Under the pieces are notes generated by a model, which saw nothing but the letters and a program-made list of their open reading frames with translations, was not told where the DNA came from and made no database searches. This document shows, in pieces, positions 9,770-20,074 of a stretch of 64,000 nt of DNA (position 1 is its first letter; each line of letters starts with the position of its first letter). The stretch is taken from positions 124,001 through 188,000 of the forward strand of contig NZ_JANDBD010000004.1 of assembly GCF_024320865.1 (NCBI RefSeq). The letters run 5' to 3'. Made by a program: the position numbers and the translations under genes. The DNA comes from Mycolicibacterium arenosum (lineage in GTDB: Bacteria; Actinomycetota; Actinomycetes; Mycobacteriales; Mycobacteriaceae).

Positions 9770-10272
9770 TCCTCCTTCGCGTCGCCGTCCCACCGGCGTA
9801 GCCCGTCGCACGTCCCATCGATGCTCTGCGCGGCGATGACGTCGAGCGCCGCGGCCAGCCGCTCCGCGGGTAGTCGTCGGCACAGGGTGACGTGCGGAGT
9901 CCACTGGCCCGGCAGCGTGTGCGGGAACACCTCGGAAGGAGCCAGCGGCGCAAGCACTTCCACGACACGGCGCTGGAAATCGAGCAGCTCGGCCGACGGC
10001 ACCACCGACCGCACCAGGGTCACGGAGCCGCGACCGAACACCACGGGAGCGCCGAGCAGGCACCGGAGCGGCAGTCGCTCGGCCAGCCCGGCCAGCGCCC
10101 CGTCCGCGCCCGCGGCGATCCGCCCGGCGGCGACGAGGGTCACGTGCGGCCGGTTCGTCGGCGACCGGTGGTTAGCGAGGCTGGGCAACCCGGCATCCAC
10201 GAGAGCCGCCCACTCACCTCGCACCAGGGCGTCGGTATCGGGGTCCAGGAGCAACTCGACGGAATGGGCCAT
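9736..10272 (-). CDS. 2'-5' RNA ligase family (2H phosphoesterase) protein
   Basis: A 178-residue two-histidine phosphoesterase. The two HxT motifs are seen as PHVTLVAAG (about residue 43) and PHVTLCRR (about 126), the hallmark of the LigT/2H fold; members open 2',3'-cyclic phosphates or join or cleave 2'-5' bonds. ATG 10272 lies two bases after the bioD stop, so the gene is the last of bioA-bioF-bioD. From memory an equivalent (Rv1571) holds this place in M. tuberculosis. A role in biotin synthesis is not evident; RNA repair or cyclic-nucleotide turnover is as likely. Confidence 0.85.
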   Translation of the reverse strand: MAHSVELLLDPDTDALVRGEWAALVDAGLPSLANHRSPTNRPHVTLVAAGRIAAGADGALAGLAERLPLRCLLGAPVVFGRGSVTLVRSVVPSAELLDFQRRVVEVLAPLAPSEVFPHTLPGQWTPHVTLCRRLPAERLAAALDVIAAQSIDGTCDGLRRWDGDAKEDHLLTRRAPGT

Positions 10273-10274
10273 GC

Positions 10275-10949
10275 CTACAGTGTGCGCACCCAGTCGCCGT
10301 CGAACGCCGCAGCGCTCATCGCCTCGAACTCCGCGAACTCCAATCGGCCCGCACCCGCGGGGAGCACCGCGCGCAGCGGCGCCAGCCTGGCGAGCTCGTC
10401 GCGGTTGTCCGACTCGGCGACGCCGGGGCTCGCAGGCCATGCGCCGACGACGAGTCCTGCGCATGGAACATCCTGGGCGGCAAGGGCTTCCAGGTTCAAC
10501 GCGGTGTGGTTCAGCGTGCCCAGACCGGGGCTCACGACCAGCAGCACCGCGGCACCGAGATCGGCGGCGAGGTCGCGCAGCGTCACCCCGTCCCGACCGA
10601 GAGCCACCAGCAGACCACCGGCACCCTCCACCAGAGTGAGCCGGCCCGGCCGGTCCGTCGACCGAATCAGGGCGAGCAGTTCGGCACGGGTGGGCAGCGG
10701 CAGGCCCGCGCGCCGCGCGGCGGCGACGGGAGCCAGTGGCTCGGGGTACCGCCAGCCCGGCGTCAAGGTGTCGACACCGGCGAGCCTGCCGATCTCGACC
10801 AGGTCGTCGTCCCCGTCGGCGATGCCGGTCTGCGCGGGTTTGCACACCGCCACGTCGAGACCGGCCTGCCGCGCACGAGACGCCAGAGCGGCCGTGGCGA
10901 CGGTCTTTCCAACACCGGTGTCCGTGCCGGTGATGACGAGGACGGTCAC
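10275..10949 (-). CDS. bioD: Dethiobiotin synthetase
   Basis: An ATP-dependent enzyme closing the ureido ring from diaminopelargonate and CO2 to dethiobiotin. Its 224 residues contain the P-loop GTDTGVGKT at the N-terminus, the CKPAQTG and VEGAGGLLV segments, and the [11 protein letters not shown] loop. GTG 10949 shares GTGA with the bioF stop, so translation is coupled. Confidence 0.95.
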   Translation of the reverse strand: MTVLVITGTDTGVGKTVATAALASRARQAGLDVAVCKPAQTGIADGDDDLVEIGRLAGVDTLTPGWRYPEPLAPVAAARRAGLPLPTRAELLALIRSTDRPGRLTLVEGAGGLLVALGRDGVTLRDLAADLGAAVLLVVSPGLGTLNHTALNLEALAAQDVPCAGLVVGAWPASPGVAESDNRDELARLAPLRAVLPAGAGRLEFAEFEAMSAAAFDGDWVRTL

Positions 10950-12097
10950 GCGCGAACCGTCGACAGCACTTCCGTCAGGACGCGCCGGGCGAGGTCCAGT
11001 TCGTCGGCGTCGAGCGACGCACGTGCGGTCAATCGCAGCCGTGACGTGCCCGCGGGCACCGTCGGCGGACGGAAGCAGCCGACGCGGACGCCGCGGTCCA
11101 GGCACGCCACAGCGGCCGCGAACGCGACGTCGGGCTCGCCGAGAATCACCGAGACGACAGCGGACTGCGGGGTCTCCGCGACGCCGCACACCTCGGCGAG
11201 CGCGGCGGCGTGGTCGAGCACGGCCCGCGCGCGGTCGGGCTCGGCGACCAGCACCCGCAGGGCCGCCAACGCCGCACCCACGGCGGCCGGGGCGAGTCCG
11301 GTGTCGAAGATGAACGGCCGGGCGGCGTCGATCAGGTGCGCGCGCACCGCCTGCGGTCCGAGGACGACGCCACCCTGGCTGCCCAGCGCCTTCGACATGG
11401 TCGTCGTCATCACCACGTCGGGCGCGCCCGCGAGACCCACCTCGTGCAGCAACCCGCGGCCGCCGTCGCCGCGTACACCGAGCCCGTGCGCCTCGTCGAC
11501 CAGGAGCAGCGCACCGTGCCTGCGGCACACGTCGTGCAGTGCCCGCAGCGGCGCCAACGCGCCGTCGGTGCTGAACACCGAGTCGGTGAGAACGACCGCC
11601 CTGTCCTCGGAGCGCTCCGCGAGTGCGGCCTCGACGGCGGCGACGTCGCGATGCGGAGCCACGGTGACCCTGGCACGGGACAGCCGGCAGGCGTCGACCA
11701 GCGAGGCGTGGGTGAGCGCGTCGGACACGATGAGCGAGCCGGGTCCCGACAGCGCGACGACCGCACCGAGGTTCGCCGTGTAGCCGGACGAGAACACCAG
11801 CGCGGACTCGGCGCCGACGAAGTCGGCGAGCTCGCGTTCGAATCCCTCGTGGAGTTCGGTGTTGCCGGTGACGAGGCGAGACCCGCCGGAGCCCGCGCCC
11901 CACGTCCGGAGCGCCTCGACACCGCCGTCGATGACGTCGGGGTGCTGGGACAGGCCGAGATAGTCGTTGGACGCGAGATCCAGTTCCGCGCCGACGGGCG
12001 GGCGAGTCCGCAGCGAACGGCGCAGCCCCGCGGCGCGCCGCTGCTGTTCGACGTCGTCGAGCCACGCCAGTGGGGACAGCTCTACCCGCGGCACCAT
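10946..12097 (-). CDS. bioF: 8-amino-7-oxononanoate synthase
   Basis: A PLP enzyme joining pimeloyl thioester and alanine to form 8-amino-7-oxononanoate. The 383 residues show the alpha-oxoamine synthase signature: [35 protein letters not shown] and the PLP-lysine segment [16 protein letters not shown] 12097 has GGGAGG upstream. A perfect BioQ box lies 16 bases before the start and overlaps the end of bioA, so bioF-bioD probably also have their own BioQ-controlled promoter. Confidence 0.95.
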   Translation of the reverse strand: MVPRVELSPLAWLDDVEQQRRAAGLRRSLRTRPPVGAELDLASNDYLGLSQHPDVIDGGVEALRTWGAGSGGSRLVTGNTELHEGFERELADFVGAESALVFSSGYTANLGAVVALSGPGSLIVSDALTHASLVDACRLSRARVTVAPHRDVAAVEAALAERSEDRAVVLTDSVFSTDGALAPLRALHDVCRRHGALLLVDEAHGLGVRGDGGRGLLHEVGLAGAPDVVMTTTMSKALGSQGGVVLGPQAVRAHLIDAARPFIFDTGLAPAAVGAALAALRVLVAEPDRARAVLDHAAALAEVCGVAETPQSAVVSVILGEPDVAFAAAVACLDRGVRVGCFRPPTVPAGTSRLRLTARASLDADELDLARRVLTEVLSTVRA

Positions 12098-12113
12098 GGA
12101 CACCTCCCGGTCT

Positions 12114-12126
12114 TGAACACCGTTCA
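12114..12126. promoter_or_regulatory. Perfect BioQ box upstream of bioF
   Basis: TGAAC-ACC-GTTCA is a perfect 13-bp palindrome that overlaps the bioA stop codon (12124-12126) and precedes bioF. It implies a second, regulated promoter inside bioA-bioF-bioD. Confidence 0.85.
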
Positions 12127-13416
12127 GGTTAAAGCACGCGCGACCCCGACCATCGCCGAGGTGAGGTGTTCCACCTCGGCGGGCGTGCAGATGTACGGCG
12201 GCATCGCGTAGACGAGATTGCGGAACGGCCGCAGCCAGACCCGGTGCCGCAGCGCGGTCTCGGTCGCCACCCGCATGTCGACCGGTCGGTCCATTTCGAT
12301 GACCCCGATCCCGCCGAGCACCCGTACGTCGGCAACGCCGGCGAGGTCGCGGGCCGGGGCCAACCCGGCGACCAGGCCAGCTTCGAGCTCGGAAACCGCA
12401 CTGCGCCAGTCGGAGTCGAGCAACAGCTCGATGGACGCCACCGACACCGCGCACGCCAACGCATTGGCCATGAACGTCGGACCGTGCATGAGCGCGCCCG
12501 GCTCCCCCGCGCTGATCCCCCGCGCCACCTCGGCCGTGCACAGCGTCGCGGCCAGCGTGAGATAGCCGCCGGTCATCGCCTTGCCGACGCACATCACGTC
12601 GGGGCTCACCCCCGCGTGGTCGGCGGCGAACATCGCCCCCGTGCGGCCGAATCCGGTCGCGATCTCGTCGAAGACGAGCAGCACGTCGTGCCGCGTGCAG
12701 GCCGCGCGGAGGTCGGCGAGATAGCGCGGATCGTGGAACCGCATCCCGCCCGCTCCCTGCACCACCGGCTCCACGATCACCGCGGCGAGCTCGTCGGCGT
12801 GCTCGGCGAGCAGACGCTCGAACGCGGCACTGTAGGCGGGGTCGTAGGCCGCGGGCACCGGCGGCGCGAACACCTGCCGGGCGAGGACGTCGGTCCAGAT
12901 CGAGTGCATGCCGCCGTCGGGATCGCACACGCTCATCGGCGTGAAGGTGTCGCCGTGATAGCCGCCGCGCCACGTCATCAAGCGGTGTTTCGCCGACCGC
13001 CCGCGGCTGCGCTGGTACTGCAGCGCCATCTTCACGGCCACCTCGACCGACACCGACCCGGAGTCGCTGAAGAACACCGCGTCCAGGCCCTCGGGGGTGA
13101 GTTCGACCAGCAGTTGCGCCAGCCGCGCCGCCGGCTCGTGCGTCAGTCCGCCGAACATGACGTGGTTCATCGTGCCCAGCTGGCGGGTGATCGCCGCATC
13201 GAGTACCGGGTGGCCGTGACCGTGGATCGCGGTCCACCACGAGCTCATGGCGTCGATCACCTCGATCGGTTCGCCGTCGTCGATCACCGTGAGCCACGCA
13301 CCCTTGGCCGCCACCGCCACCACGGCGGGCATTTCCTCGGCACCGATGGTGCTGTACGGGTGCCAAACGTGCGCGGCGTCGATGGCACTGATCTGGTCGG
13401 GGGTCAGCGCGGGCAC
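12124..13416 (-). CDS. bioA: Adenosylmethionine-8-amino-7-oxononanoate aminotransferase
   Basis: A PLP aminotransferase that uses SAM as amino donor to make 7,8-diaminopelargonate. At 430 residues it carries [53 protein letters not shown], the [12 protein letters not shown] loop and the PLP lysine in [11 protein letters not shown]. The start is uncertain: GTG 13416 (VPALTPDQ) begins at the conserved part, while GTG 13476 would add a 20-residue low-complexity leader. No BioQ box is visible upstream of bioA, unlike bioF and bioB. Confidence 0.94.
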   Translation of the reverse strand: MPALTPDQISAIDAAHVWHPYSTIGAEEMPAVVAVAAKGAWLTVIDDGEPIEVIDAMSSWWTAIHGHGHPVLDAAITRQLGTMNHVMFGGLTHEPAARLAQLLVELTPEGLDAVFFSDSGSVSVEVAVKMALQYQRSRGRSAKHRLMTWRGGYHGDTFTPMSVCDPDGGMHSIWTDVLARQVFAPPVPAAYDPAYSAAFERLLAEHADELAAVIVEPVVQGAGGMRFHDPRYLADLRAACTRHDVLLVFDEIATGFGRTGAMFAADHAGVSPDVMCVGKAMTGGYLTLAATLCTAEVARGISAGEPGALMHGPTFMANALACAVSVASIELLLDSDWRSAVSELEAGLVAGLAPARDLAGVADVRVLGGIGVIEMDRPVDMRVATETALRHRVWLRPFRNLVYAMPPYICTPAEVEHLTSAMVGVARALT

Positions 13417-13520
13417 CGACCCATCTTGACTCGTGCTCGTCCGCGTCGACGGTGCGCACCTCACAGCACACTCCACGAAGTGAGCCGTACGCCGCTGGTT
13501 AGGTAGATTGTCCGTCGACC

Positions 13521-15653
13521 ATGAGTACCCTCGCCCCGACCCGACCTGTTATGGGCACGCGCAAGTCGGGCTTCTATCGGCACGACCTCGACGGCCTTCG
13601 CGGCGTTGCCATCGCCCTCGTCGCCGTGTTCCACATCTGGTTCGGGCGGGTCTCCGGCGGCGTGGACGTGTTCCTGGCGCTGTCCGGCTTCTTCTTCGGC
13701 GGACGACTGCTGCGCAACGTCCTGCTGCCGGGGGCGACGATAGCGCCCGCCACCGAGATCGTCCGGCTGGTGCGCCGACTGCTGCCGGCGCTGGTCGTCG
13801 TGCTCGCGGCGTCGGCGGTGCTGACGATCCTGGTGCAGCCCGAAACCCGTTGGGAGACATTCGCCGACCAGAGTCTCGCCAGTTTGGGCTACTACCAGAA
13901 CTGGGAGCTGGCGAACACCGCGTCGAACTACCTGCGCGCGGGCGAAGCCGTCAGTCCGCTGCAGCACATCTGGTCGATGTCGGTGCAGGGCCAGTTCTAC
14001 ATCGCGTTCCTGATCCTGGTCTTCGGCTGGGCGTACCTGTTTCGCCGGCTCCTCGGCAGACACCTGCGGACGTCGCTGATCGTGCTGCTCAGCGCGCTGA
14101 CCATCGCGTCGTTCTGGTACGCGATCATCGCCCACAATCAGGACCAGGCGATGGCGTACTACAACAGCTTCGCGCGCGGCTGGGAACTGCTGCTCGGGGC
14201 GCTCGTCGGAGCGCTGGTGCCGTTCGTCCGCTGGCCGATGTGGCTGCGCACCGTCGTGGCGTTCGTCTCACTCGCCGCGATCCTGTCCTGCGGCGCGTTC
14301 ATCAACGGCGTCGAGCAGTTCCCCGGCCCGTGGGCGCTGGTGCCCGTCGGCGCCACCGTTCTGTTCATCCTCAGCGCGGCCAACCGGATGGCCGACCCCC
14401 ACCTGACCTCGGGCACGCTGCCGTTGCCCAACCGCCTGCTGGCCACCAAACCCTTCGTAGCGCTCGGCGCCATGGCGTACTCGCTGTACCTGTGGCACTG
14501 GCCGCTGCTCATCTTCTGGCTCGCCTACACGGGAGAGACCAGGGCCGACTTCCTCACCGGCGCCGTGATCCTGCTGGTGTCCGGCGTGCTCGCGTGGCTC
14601 ACCACGAAGTACGTCGAGGATCCGCTTCGCTACCGGACGCCCGCCGAGAAGCCCGCCGTGGTCGTCCCGCTGCGGGTGCGGTTGCGCAGGCCGACGATCG
14701 TGCTCGGTTCGATCGTGACGCTCCTCGGCGTCGCGCTCACCGCGACGTCCTTCACATGGCGTGAGCACATGACGGTGCAGCGCGCGAACGGCAAGGAACT
14801 GTCGGGCCTGTCGTCGCGCGACTACCCCGGCGCCCGCGCGCTCATCAACAACGCCAGGGTGCCCAAGCTGCCGATGCGCCCGACGGTGCTCGAAGCCAAG
14901 GACGACATCCCCATGTCGACCAACGACCACTGCATCAGCGACTTCGACGAGATCAACGTCATCAACTGCACGTACGGTGACGAGTCCGCAACCCGGACGA
15001 TCGCCCTGGCGGGTGGATCGCACGCCGAACACTGGATCACCGCGCTCGACTTGCTGGGCCGCATGCACGGCTTCAAGGTCGTCACCTACCTGAAGATGGG
15101 GTGCCCGCTCACCACCGAGGAGAACCCTCTGGTGATGGGCGACAACCGGCCCTATCCGAAATGCCGCGAGTGGAACGACGAGGTGATGCCGAAGCTCATC
15201 GCGGACCACCCCGACTACGTGTTCACCACCTCCACGAGGCCGTGGAACATCAAGCCCGGTGACGTCATGCCGGGGTACTACCTCGGCATCTGGGAGGAGT
15301 TGTCGGACGCCGGAATACCGATCCTCGCCATGCGCGACACCCCGTGGATCGTTCGCGACGGCGAACCGTTCTTCCCCTCCGACTGCCTCGCCAGCGGAGG
15401 CGATGCCACGACCTGCGGCATCGACCGCTCCGAGGTACTGTCCGACCACAACCCCACACTCGATATCCTCGCGCGGTTCCCGCTGATGAAACCGCTCGAC
15501 ATGAGTGATGCGGTGTGCCGTGAGGACTACTGTCGGGCCGTGGAGGGAAATGTGTTGATCTATCACGATTCCCACCACTTCACGACGACGTACATGCGCA
15601 CCATGACCAACGAGTTGGGACGTCAGATCGCCGTTGCCACCGGCTGGTGGTGA
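13521..15653 (+). CDS. OafA/YrhL-type membrane acyltransferase with C-terminal SGNH domain
   Basis: A 710-residue fusion. The N-terminal ~370 residues are an acyltransferase-3 membrane domain with about ten helices ([23 protein letters not shown] contains the expected conserved His). The periplasmic C-terminal part (about 430-710) is SGNH/GDSL-like, with [10 protein letters not shown] carrying the nucleophile serine and YHDSHHFT the catalytic Asp/His pair. Such proteins O-acetylate or O-acylate cell-surface glycans, taking the acyl group from acyl-CoA inside. It ends one base before treX and so probably heads a treXYZ operon; from memory Rv1565c holds the same place. Its acceptor is unknown; a trehalose-containing or cell-wall sugar is plausible from context. 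Confidence 0.88.
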   Translation: MSTLAPTRPVMGTRKSGFYRHDLDGLRGVAIALVAVFHIWFGRVSGGVDVFLALSGFFFGGRLLRNVLLPGATIAPATEIVRLVRRLLPALVVVLAASAVLTILVQPETRWETFADQSLASLGYYQNWELANTASNYLRAGEAVSPLQHIWSMSVQGQFYIAFLILVFGWAYLFRRLLGRHLRTSLIVLLSALTIASFWYAIIAHNQDQAMAYYNSFARGWELLLGALVGALVPFVRWPMWLRTVVAFVSLAAILSCGAFINGVEQFPGPWALVPVGATVLFILSAANRMADPHLTSGTLPLPNRLLATKPFVALGAMAYSLYLWHWPLLIFWLAYTGETRADFLTGAVILLVSGVLAWLTTKYVEDPLRYRTPAEKPAVVVPLRVRLRRPTIVLGSIVTLLGVALTATSFTWREHMTVQRANGKELSGLSSRDYPGARALINNARVPKLPMRPTVLEAKDDIPMSTNDHCISDFDEINVINCTYGDESATRTIALAGGSHAEHWITALDLLGRMHGFKVVTYLKMGCPLTTEENPLVMGDNRPYPKCREWNDEVMPKLIADHPDYVFTTSTRPWNIKPGDVMPGYYLGIWEELSDAGIPILAMRDTPWIVRDGEPFFPSDCLASGGDATTCGIDRSEVLSDHNPTLDILARFPLMKPLDMSDAVCREDYCRAVEGNVLIYHDSHHFTTTYMRTMTNELGRQIAVATGWW

Positions 15654-15654
15654 C

Positions 15655-17781
15655 GTGGTCTCCGCCATCTGGCCGGGTACGGCGTATCCGCTGGGCGCCA
15701 CCTACGACGGTGCGGGCACCAACTTCTCGGTGTTCTCCGAAGTCGCCGACCGCGTCGACCTCTGCCTGATCGAGAAGGACGGCACCGAGGAGCGCATCAA
15801 CCTCGACGAGGTCGACGGGTACGTCTGGCACGCGTACCTGCCGACGGTCACGCCCGGACAGCGGTACGGGTTCCGGGTGCACGGCCCCTGGGATCCGGCG
15901 GCCGGACTGCGCTGCGACGCGAGCAAGCTGCTGCTGGACCCGTACGGCAAATCGTTCCACGGCGACTTCGACTTCAGTCAAGCGCTGTTCTCCTACGACC
16001 TCGACGCCGACGACCTCGCGTCGGGCGGGACTCCGCCGCAGATCGATTCGCTCGGCCACACGATGACGAGCGTCGTGATCAACCCGTTCTTCAACTGGGC
16101 CAACGACCGCGCGCCCAACACGCCCTATCACGAAACGCTGATCTACGAGGCGCACGTCAAGGGGATGACCCAGACCCATCCCGGTGTGCCGGAGGAACTG
16201 CGCGGCACCTACGCGGGTCTGGCCCACCCGGTGATCATCGAGCACCTCAAGTCGTTGAACGTCACCGCGATCGAACTGATGCCGGTGCACCAGTTCATGC
16301 ACGATCATCGCCTCGAACAACTCGGGCTGCGAAACTACTGGGGCTACAACACCTTCGGCTTCTTCGCTCCACAACACCAGTACGCCGCCACGCAGCACGC
16401 CGGCGGCGCCGTCGCGGAGTTCAAGACGATGGTGCGCGCGTTCCACGCCGCAGGCATCGAAGTCATCCTGGACGTCGTCTACAACCACACCGCGGAGGGC
16501 AACCACCTCGGGCCGACGATCAACTTCCGCGGCATCGACAACGCGGCCTACTACCGGCTGATGGACGACGACAAGCGGCTCTACCGCGACTTCACCGGGA
16601 CCGGCAACAGCCTCAACCCTCGCCACCCGCACACGCTGCAGCTCATCATGGACTCGCTGCGGTACTGGGTGCTGGAGATGCACGTGGACGGGTTCCGCTT
16701 CGACCTGGCGTCGACGCTGGCGCGCGAGTTCTACGAAGTGGACCGGCTGTCCGCGTTCTTCGACCTGGTGCAGCAGGATCCGGTGATCAGTCAGGTCAAA
16801 CTCATCGCCGAGCCGTGGGACGTCGGCGAGGGCGGCTACCAGGTGGGGAACTTCCCCGGTTTGTGGACCGAGTGGAACGGGAAGTATCGCGACACTGTGC
16901 GTGATTACTGGCGGGGCGAGCCCGCGACACTCGGCGAATTCGCATCCCGGCTGACCGGGTCATCGGACCTCTACGAAGCGACCGGTCGGCGCCCCAGCGC
17001 CAGCATCAACTTCGTCACCGCCCACGACGGCTTCACCCTTGCGGACCTGGTGTCCTACAACGAGAAGCACAACGAGGCCAACGGCGAGGACAACCGGGAC
17101 GGCGAAAGCCACAACCGGTCCTGGAACTGCGGTGTCGAGGGCCCCACGGACGATCCGGCCATCCTCGATCTGCGCGCCAAGCAGATGCGCAACATCATGG
17201 CGACGCTGCTGCTGAGCCAGGGCACGCCGATGATCAGCCACGGCGACGAGATCGGCCGCACCCAGAACGGCAACAACAACGTCTACTGCCAGGACTCCGA
17301 ACTGTCGTGGATGGACTGGTCGAAGCTCGAGACCAACGCCGACCTGCTCGACTTCACCCGGCGTGTCACCAAACTCCGCGCCGAGCATCCGGTGTTCCGG
17401 CGCAGGCGGTTCTTCGAGGGCGAACCTTTGCGCACGGGCGACCAGGTCCGCGACATCGCGTGGCTCACACCGTCCGGTACCGAGATGACCGCCAAGGAGT
17501 GGAACTCGGGGTTCAAGTTCGTCGCGATGTTCCTCAACGGGCAGGCGATCCCGGCGCCGAACGCACGTGGCGAGCGCGTCGTCGACGACAGTTTCCTGCT
17601 GTACTTCAACGCGCACAGCGGTCCGGTCGACGTCGTCACCCCCGACGAGAGTTACGGCGCCGAGTGGACGTGCGCGCTCGACACCGCGGACGCCACGGGC
17701 GTCGGTGAACTCGTGCTCAAAGCCGGCGAGACCACCGCGCTGCGGGGCCGGTCGGTGCTAGTGCTGCGCAAGACGGCCTGA
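15655..17781 (+). CDS. treX: Glycogen debranching enzyme (isoamylase type)
   Basis: Hydrolyses alpha-1,6 branch points of glycogen, giving linear maltodextrins for TreY. 708 residues: N-terminal CBM48 (about 5-150; YPLGATYDGAGTNFSVFSE) then a GH13 barrel with DVVYNHTAEGN, the nucleophile in DGFRFDLAS, the acid in IAEPWD and the transition-state pair in VTAHDGFTL. GTG 15655 lies one base after the acyltransferase stop; a TTG at 15634 is an alternative. The GlgX/TreX split is made from the treYZ context. Confidence 0.94.
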   Translation: MVSAIWPGTAYPLGATYDGAGTNFSVFSEVADRVDLCLIEKDGTEERINLDEVDGYVWHAYLPTVTPGQRYGFRVHGPWDPAAGLRCDASKLLLDPYGKSFHGDFDFSQALFSYDLDADDLASGGTPPQIDSLGHTMTSVVINPFFNWANDRAPNTPYHETLIYEAHVKGMTQTHPGVPEELRGTYAGLAHPVIIEHLKSLNVTAIELMPVHQFMHDHRLEQLGLRNYWGYNTFGFFAPQHQYAATQHAGGAVAEFKTMVRAFHAAGIEVILDVVYNHTAEGNHLGPTINFRGIDNAAYYRLMDDDKRLYRDFTGTGNSLNPRHPHTLQLIMDSLRYWVLEMHVDGFRFDLASTLAREFYEVDRLSAFFDLVQQDPVISQVKLIAEPWDVGEGGYQVGNFPGLWTEWNGKYRDTVRDYWRGEPATLGEFASRLTGSSDLYEATGRRPSASINFVTAHDGFTLADLVSYNEKHNEANGEDNRDGESHNRSWNCGVEGPTDDPAILDLRAKQMRNIMATLLLSQGTPMISHGDEIGRTQNGNNNVYCQDSELSWMDWSKLETNADLLDFTRRVTKLRAEHPVFRRRRFFEGEPLRTGDQVRDIAWLTPSGTEMTAKEWNSGFKFVAMFLNGQAIPAPNARGERVVDDSFLLYFNAHSGPVDVVTPDESYGAEWTCALDTADATGVGELVLKAGETTALRGRSVLVLRKTA

Positions 17782-17785
17782 ACCG

Positions 17786-20074
17786 ATGCCATCCCCCGTG
17801 ACACCCGTCCTGTCGACGTACCGCCTGCAGATGCGCGGTGACGCCTTCACCTTCGCCGACGCCGAGGCGCAACTGGACTACCTCGACGCGCTCGGCGTCT
17901 CGCACCTCTACCTGTCACCGATCCTCACGGCCGCAACCGGTTCCACGCACGGCTACGACGTGACCGATCCGACGACGGTGTCCGCTTCCCTCGGCGGGGC
18001 CGAGGGGCTGGCGCGGTTGTCCGCGGCGGCCAGAGCCCGCGGGATGGGGCTGATCGTGGACATCGTCCCCAACCACGTCGGGGTCGACGACCCCCGCCAG
18101 AACGCTTGGTGGTGGGACGTTCTCACGCACGGCGCCGAGTCGACCTACGCGTCGTACTTCGACATCGACTGGGACCTCGATCCCGACGGCCGGATCGTGC
18201 TGCCGGTGCTGGGCTCCGACGCCGACATCGCCGACCTGGAGGTCGACGGCGACGTGCTGAGACTGGGCGATCGGCAGTGGCCCGTCGCGCCGGGGACAGG
18301 CGACGGCTCCGGCCCGCAGGTGTACGAACGTCAGCACTACCGCTTGATCGACTGGAAGCGGAACGTGTGCGGCTATCGCCGGTTCTTCTCCATCACGTCG
18401 CTCGCCGGGCTGCGCCAGGAGGATCGCGCGGTGTTCGACGCGACCCACGTCGAGGTCAAACGGTGGTTCGACGAGGGCCTGGTCGACGGGCTGCGCATCG
18501 ACCATCCCGACGGATTGACCGACCCCGCAGGTTATCTGGAGTGGTTGCGCGAGCTCACCGGGCCCGATGCGTGGATCGTGATCGAGAAGATCCTGGCGCC
18601 CGACGAGGCACTCGAGTCGACGCTGCCCGTGGCGGGCACCACCGGCTACGACGCCCTGCGCGAGGTCGGCGGGGTGTTCGTCGATCCCACCGGGCGGCAG
18701 GCCCTCACCGAACTCGTCGCCGGAGAGAGTCCGGGATTCGCGGCGGCGGCCAGAGCACTCAAGGTGCAGGCCGTCACCGAGACCCTCGGGAGCGAACTGG
18801 CCAGGGTGGTGCGCAACGTGGTCACCGCGACCGGGCAGCAGCACGGCGATCTCCCCGGCGCCATCGCCGAACTCCTCAGTCGAATCGGCGTCTATCGGTC
18901 GGATTACCGGTCGCTGGCCGCCGTGCTCCCCGTGGCATTCGCTGAAACCGCCTCGGAGACAGCCGGACTCGGCGATGCTCTGACGATCGTGGCCGCCGCT
19001 GCCGATGTCAGCGACGAGGTGACCGCACGGCTTCAGCAGCTGTGCGGGGCAGCCACCGCCAAGTCGATGGAGGACTGCCTGTTCTACCGCGATGCGCGGC
19101 TGGTGTCCCTCAACGAGGTCGGCGGCGAGCCCGAGTGGTTCGGCGTCGGGACAGCGGAGTTCCACCACCGCAGCGCGGTGCGCGCTCACCTGTGGCCGCA
19201 CGCGATGACGACGCTCACCACCCACGACACCAAGCGCGGCGAGGACGTCCGCGCCCGGATCGGGGTGCTCTCGCAGGTGCCCTCGCTCTGGAGCGAATTC
19301 GTCGAAGGCTGGTTGGACGCCACCCCGCCGCCCGACACCGCGACGGCGCACTTCCTGTTGCAGAACGTCTTCGGGGTGTGGCCGATCACCGGCCACGTCA
19401 TGGGCGAGCTGCGAGACCGATTGCACGCGTACGCCGAGAAGGCGATCCGGGAAGCGGCAACGCACACCTCGTGGAACGACCCGGACACCGCGTTCGAAGC
19501 CGCTCTGCACGACTGGCTCGACGCCGTCCTCGACGGGCCCGTCGCCACGCAGTTGACCTCCCTGGTGGGACGCCTCGACCCGTATGGTCGCAGTGATGCG
19601 TTGGGTCAGAAGCTGTTTCAACTGACCACACCGGGCATCCCCGACGTATACCAGGGCACCGAACTATGGGAGGACAGCCTCGTCGACCCGGACAACCGCA
19701 GACCCGTCGACTACCGACAACACCGTCAGGCGCTCGGCGCGGGCGACCACCACAAGCTGCGCGTCACCGCCGCCGCGTTGGCGCTGCGGCGCGAGCGGCC
19801 GCAGACGTTCCTCGCCGGCGGTTATCGACCCGTGCTGACGGCGGGTGCCGCCCGCGAGCACGTCGTGGCGTTCCAGCGCGGTGACGACGTCGTGTCGGTG
19901 GCCGGTCGGTGGACCGTCCGGCTGGCCGAATCCGGCTGGGGCGACACGTCGTTGACCCTGCCGCCCGGCCACTGGACCGATCGGTTGTCCGAGCGCTCGT
20001 ACGTCGGCGCAGTCGCCGTCACCGAGTTGCTCGCCGACCTGCCCGTCGCGCTGCTGGTGAGATCCGATGGCTGA
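17786..20074 (+). CDS. treY: Maltooligosyl trehalose synthase
   Basis: Turns the reducing-end alpha-1,4 bond of maltodextrins into an alpha,alpha-1,1 trehalose linkage by intramolecular transglycosylation. 762 residues of GH13: STYRLQM at the N-terminus, SPILTAATGSTHGYDVTDP, DIVPNHVG, the nucleophile in DGLRIDHPDG, the acid in VIEKIL, and THDTKRGEDVRARI. The ATG lies four bases after treX; the 3' end overlaps treZ by eight bases. Confidence 0.95.
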   Translation: MPSPVTPVLSTYRLQMRGDAFTFADAEAQLDYLDALGVSHLYLSPILTAATGSTHGYDVTDPTTVSASLGGAEGLARLSAAARARGMGLIVDIVPNHVGVDDPRQNAWWWDVLTHGAESTYASYFDIDWDLDPDGRIVLPVLGSDADIADLEVDGDVLRLGDRQWPVAPGTGDGSGPQVYERQHYRLIDWKRNVCGYRRFFSITSLAGLRQEDRAVFDATHVEVKRWFDEGLVDGLRIDHPDGLTDPAGYLEWLRELTGPDAWIVIEKILAPDEALESTLPVAGTTGYDALREVGGVFVDPTGRQALTELVAGESPGFAAAARALKVQAVTETLGSELARVVRNVVTATGQQHGDLPGAIAELLSRIGVYRSDYRSLAAVLPVAFAETASETAGLGDALTIVAAAADVSDEVTARLQQLCGAATAKSMEDCLFYRDARLVSLNEVGGEPEWFGVGTAEFHHRSAVRAHLWPHAMTTLTTHDTKRGEDVRARIGVLSQVPSLWSEFVEGWLDATPPPDTATAHFLLQNVFGVWPITGHVMGELRDRLHAYAEKAIREAATHTSWNDPDTAFEAALHDWLDAVLDGPVATQLTSLVGRLDPYGRSDALGQKLFQLTTPGIPDVYQGTELWEDSLVDPDNRRPVDYRQHRQALGAGDHHKLRVTAAALALRRERPQTFLAGGYRPVLTAGAAREHVVAFQRGDDVVSVAGRWTVRLAESGWGDTSLTLPPGHWTDRLSERSYVGAVAVTELLADLPVALLVRSDG

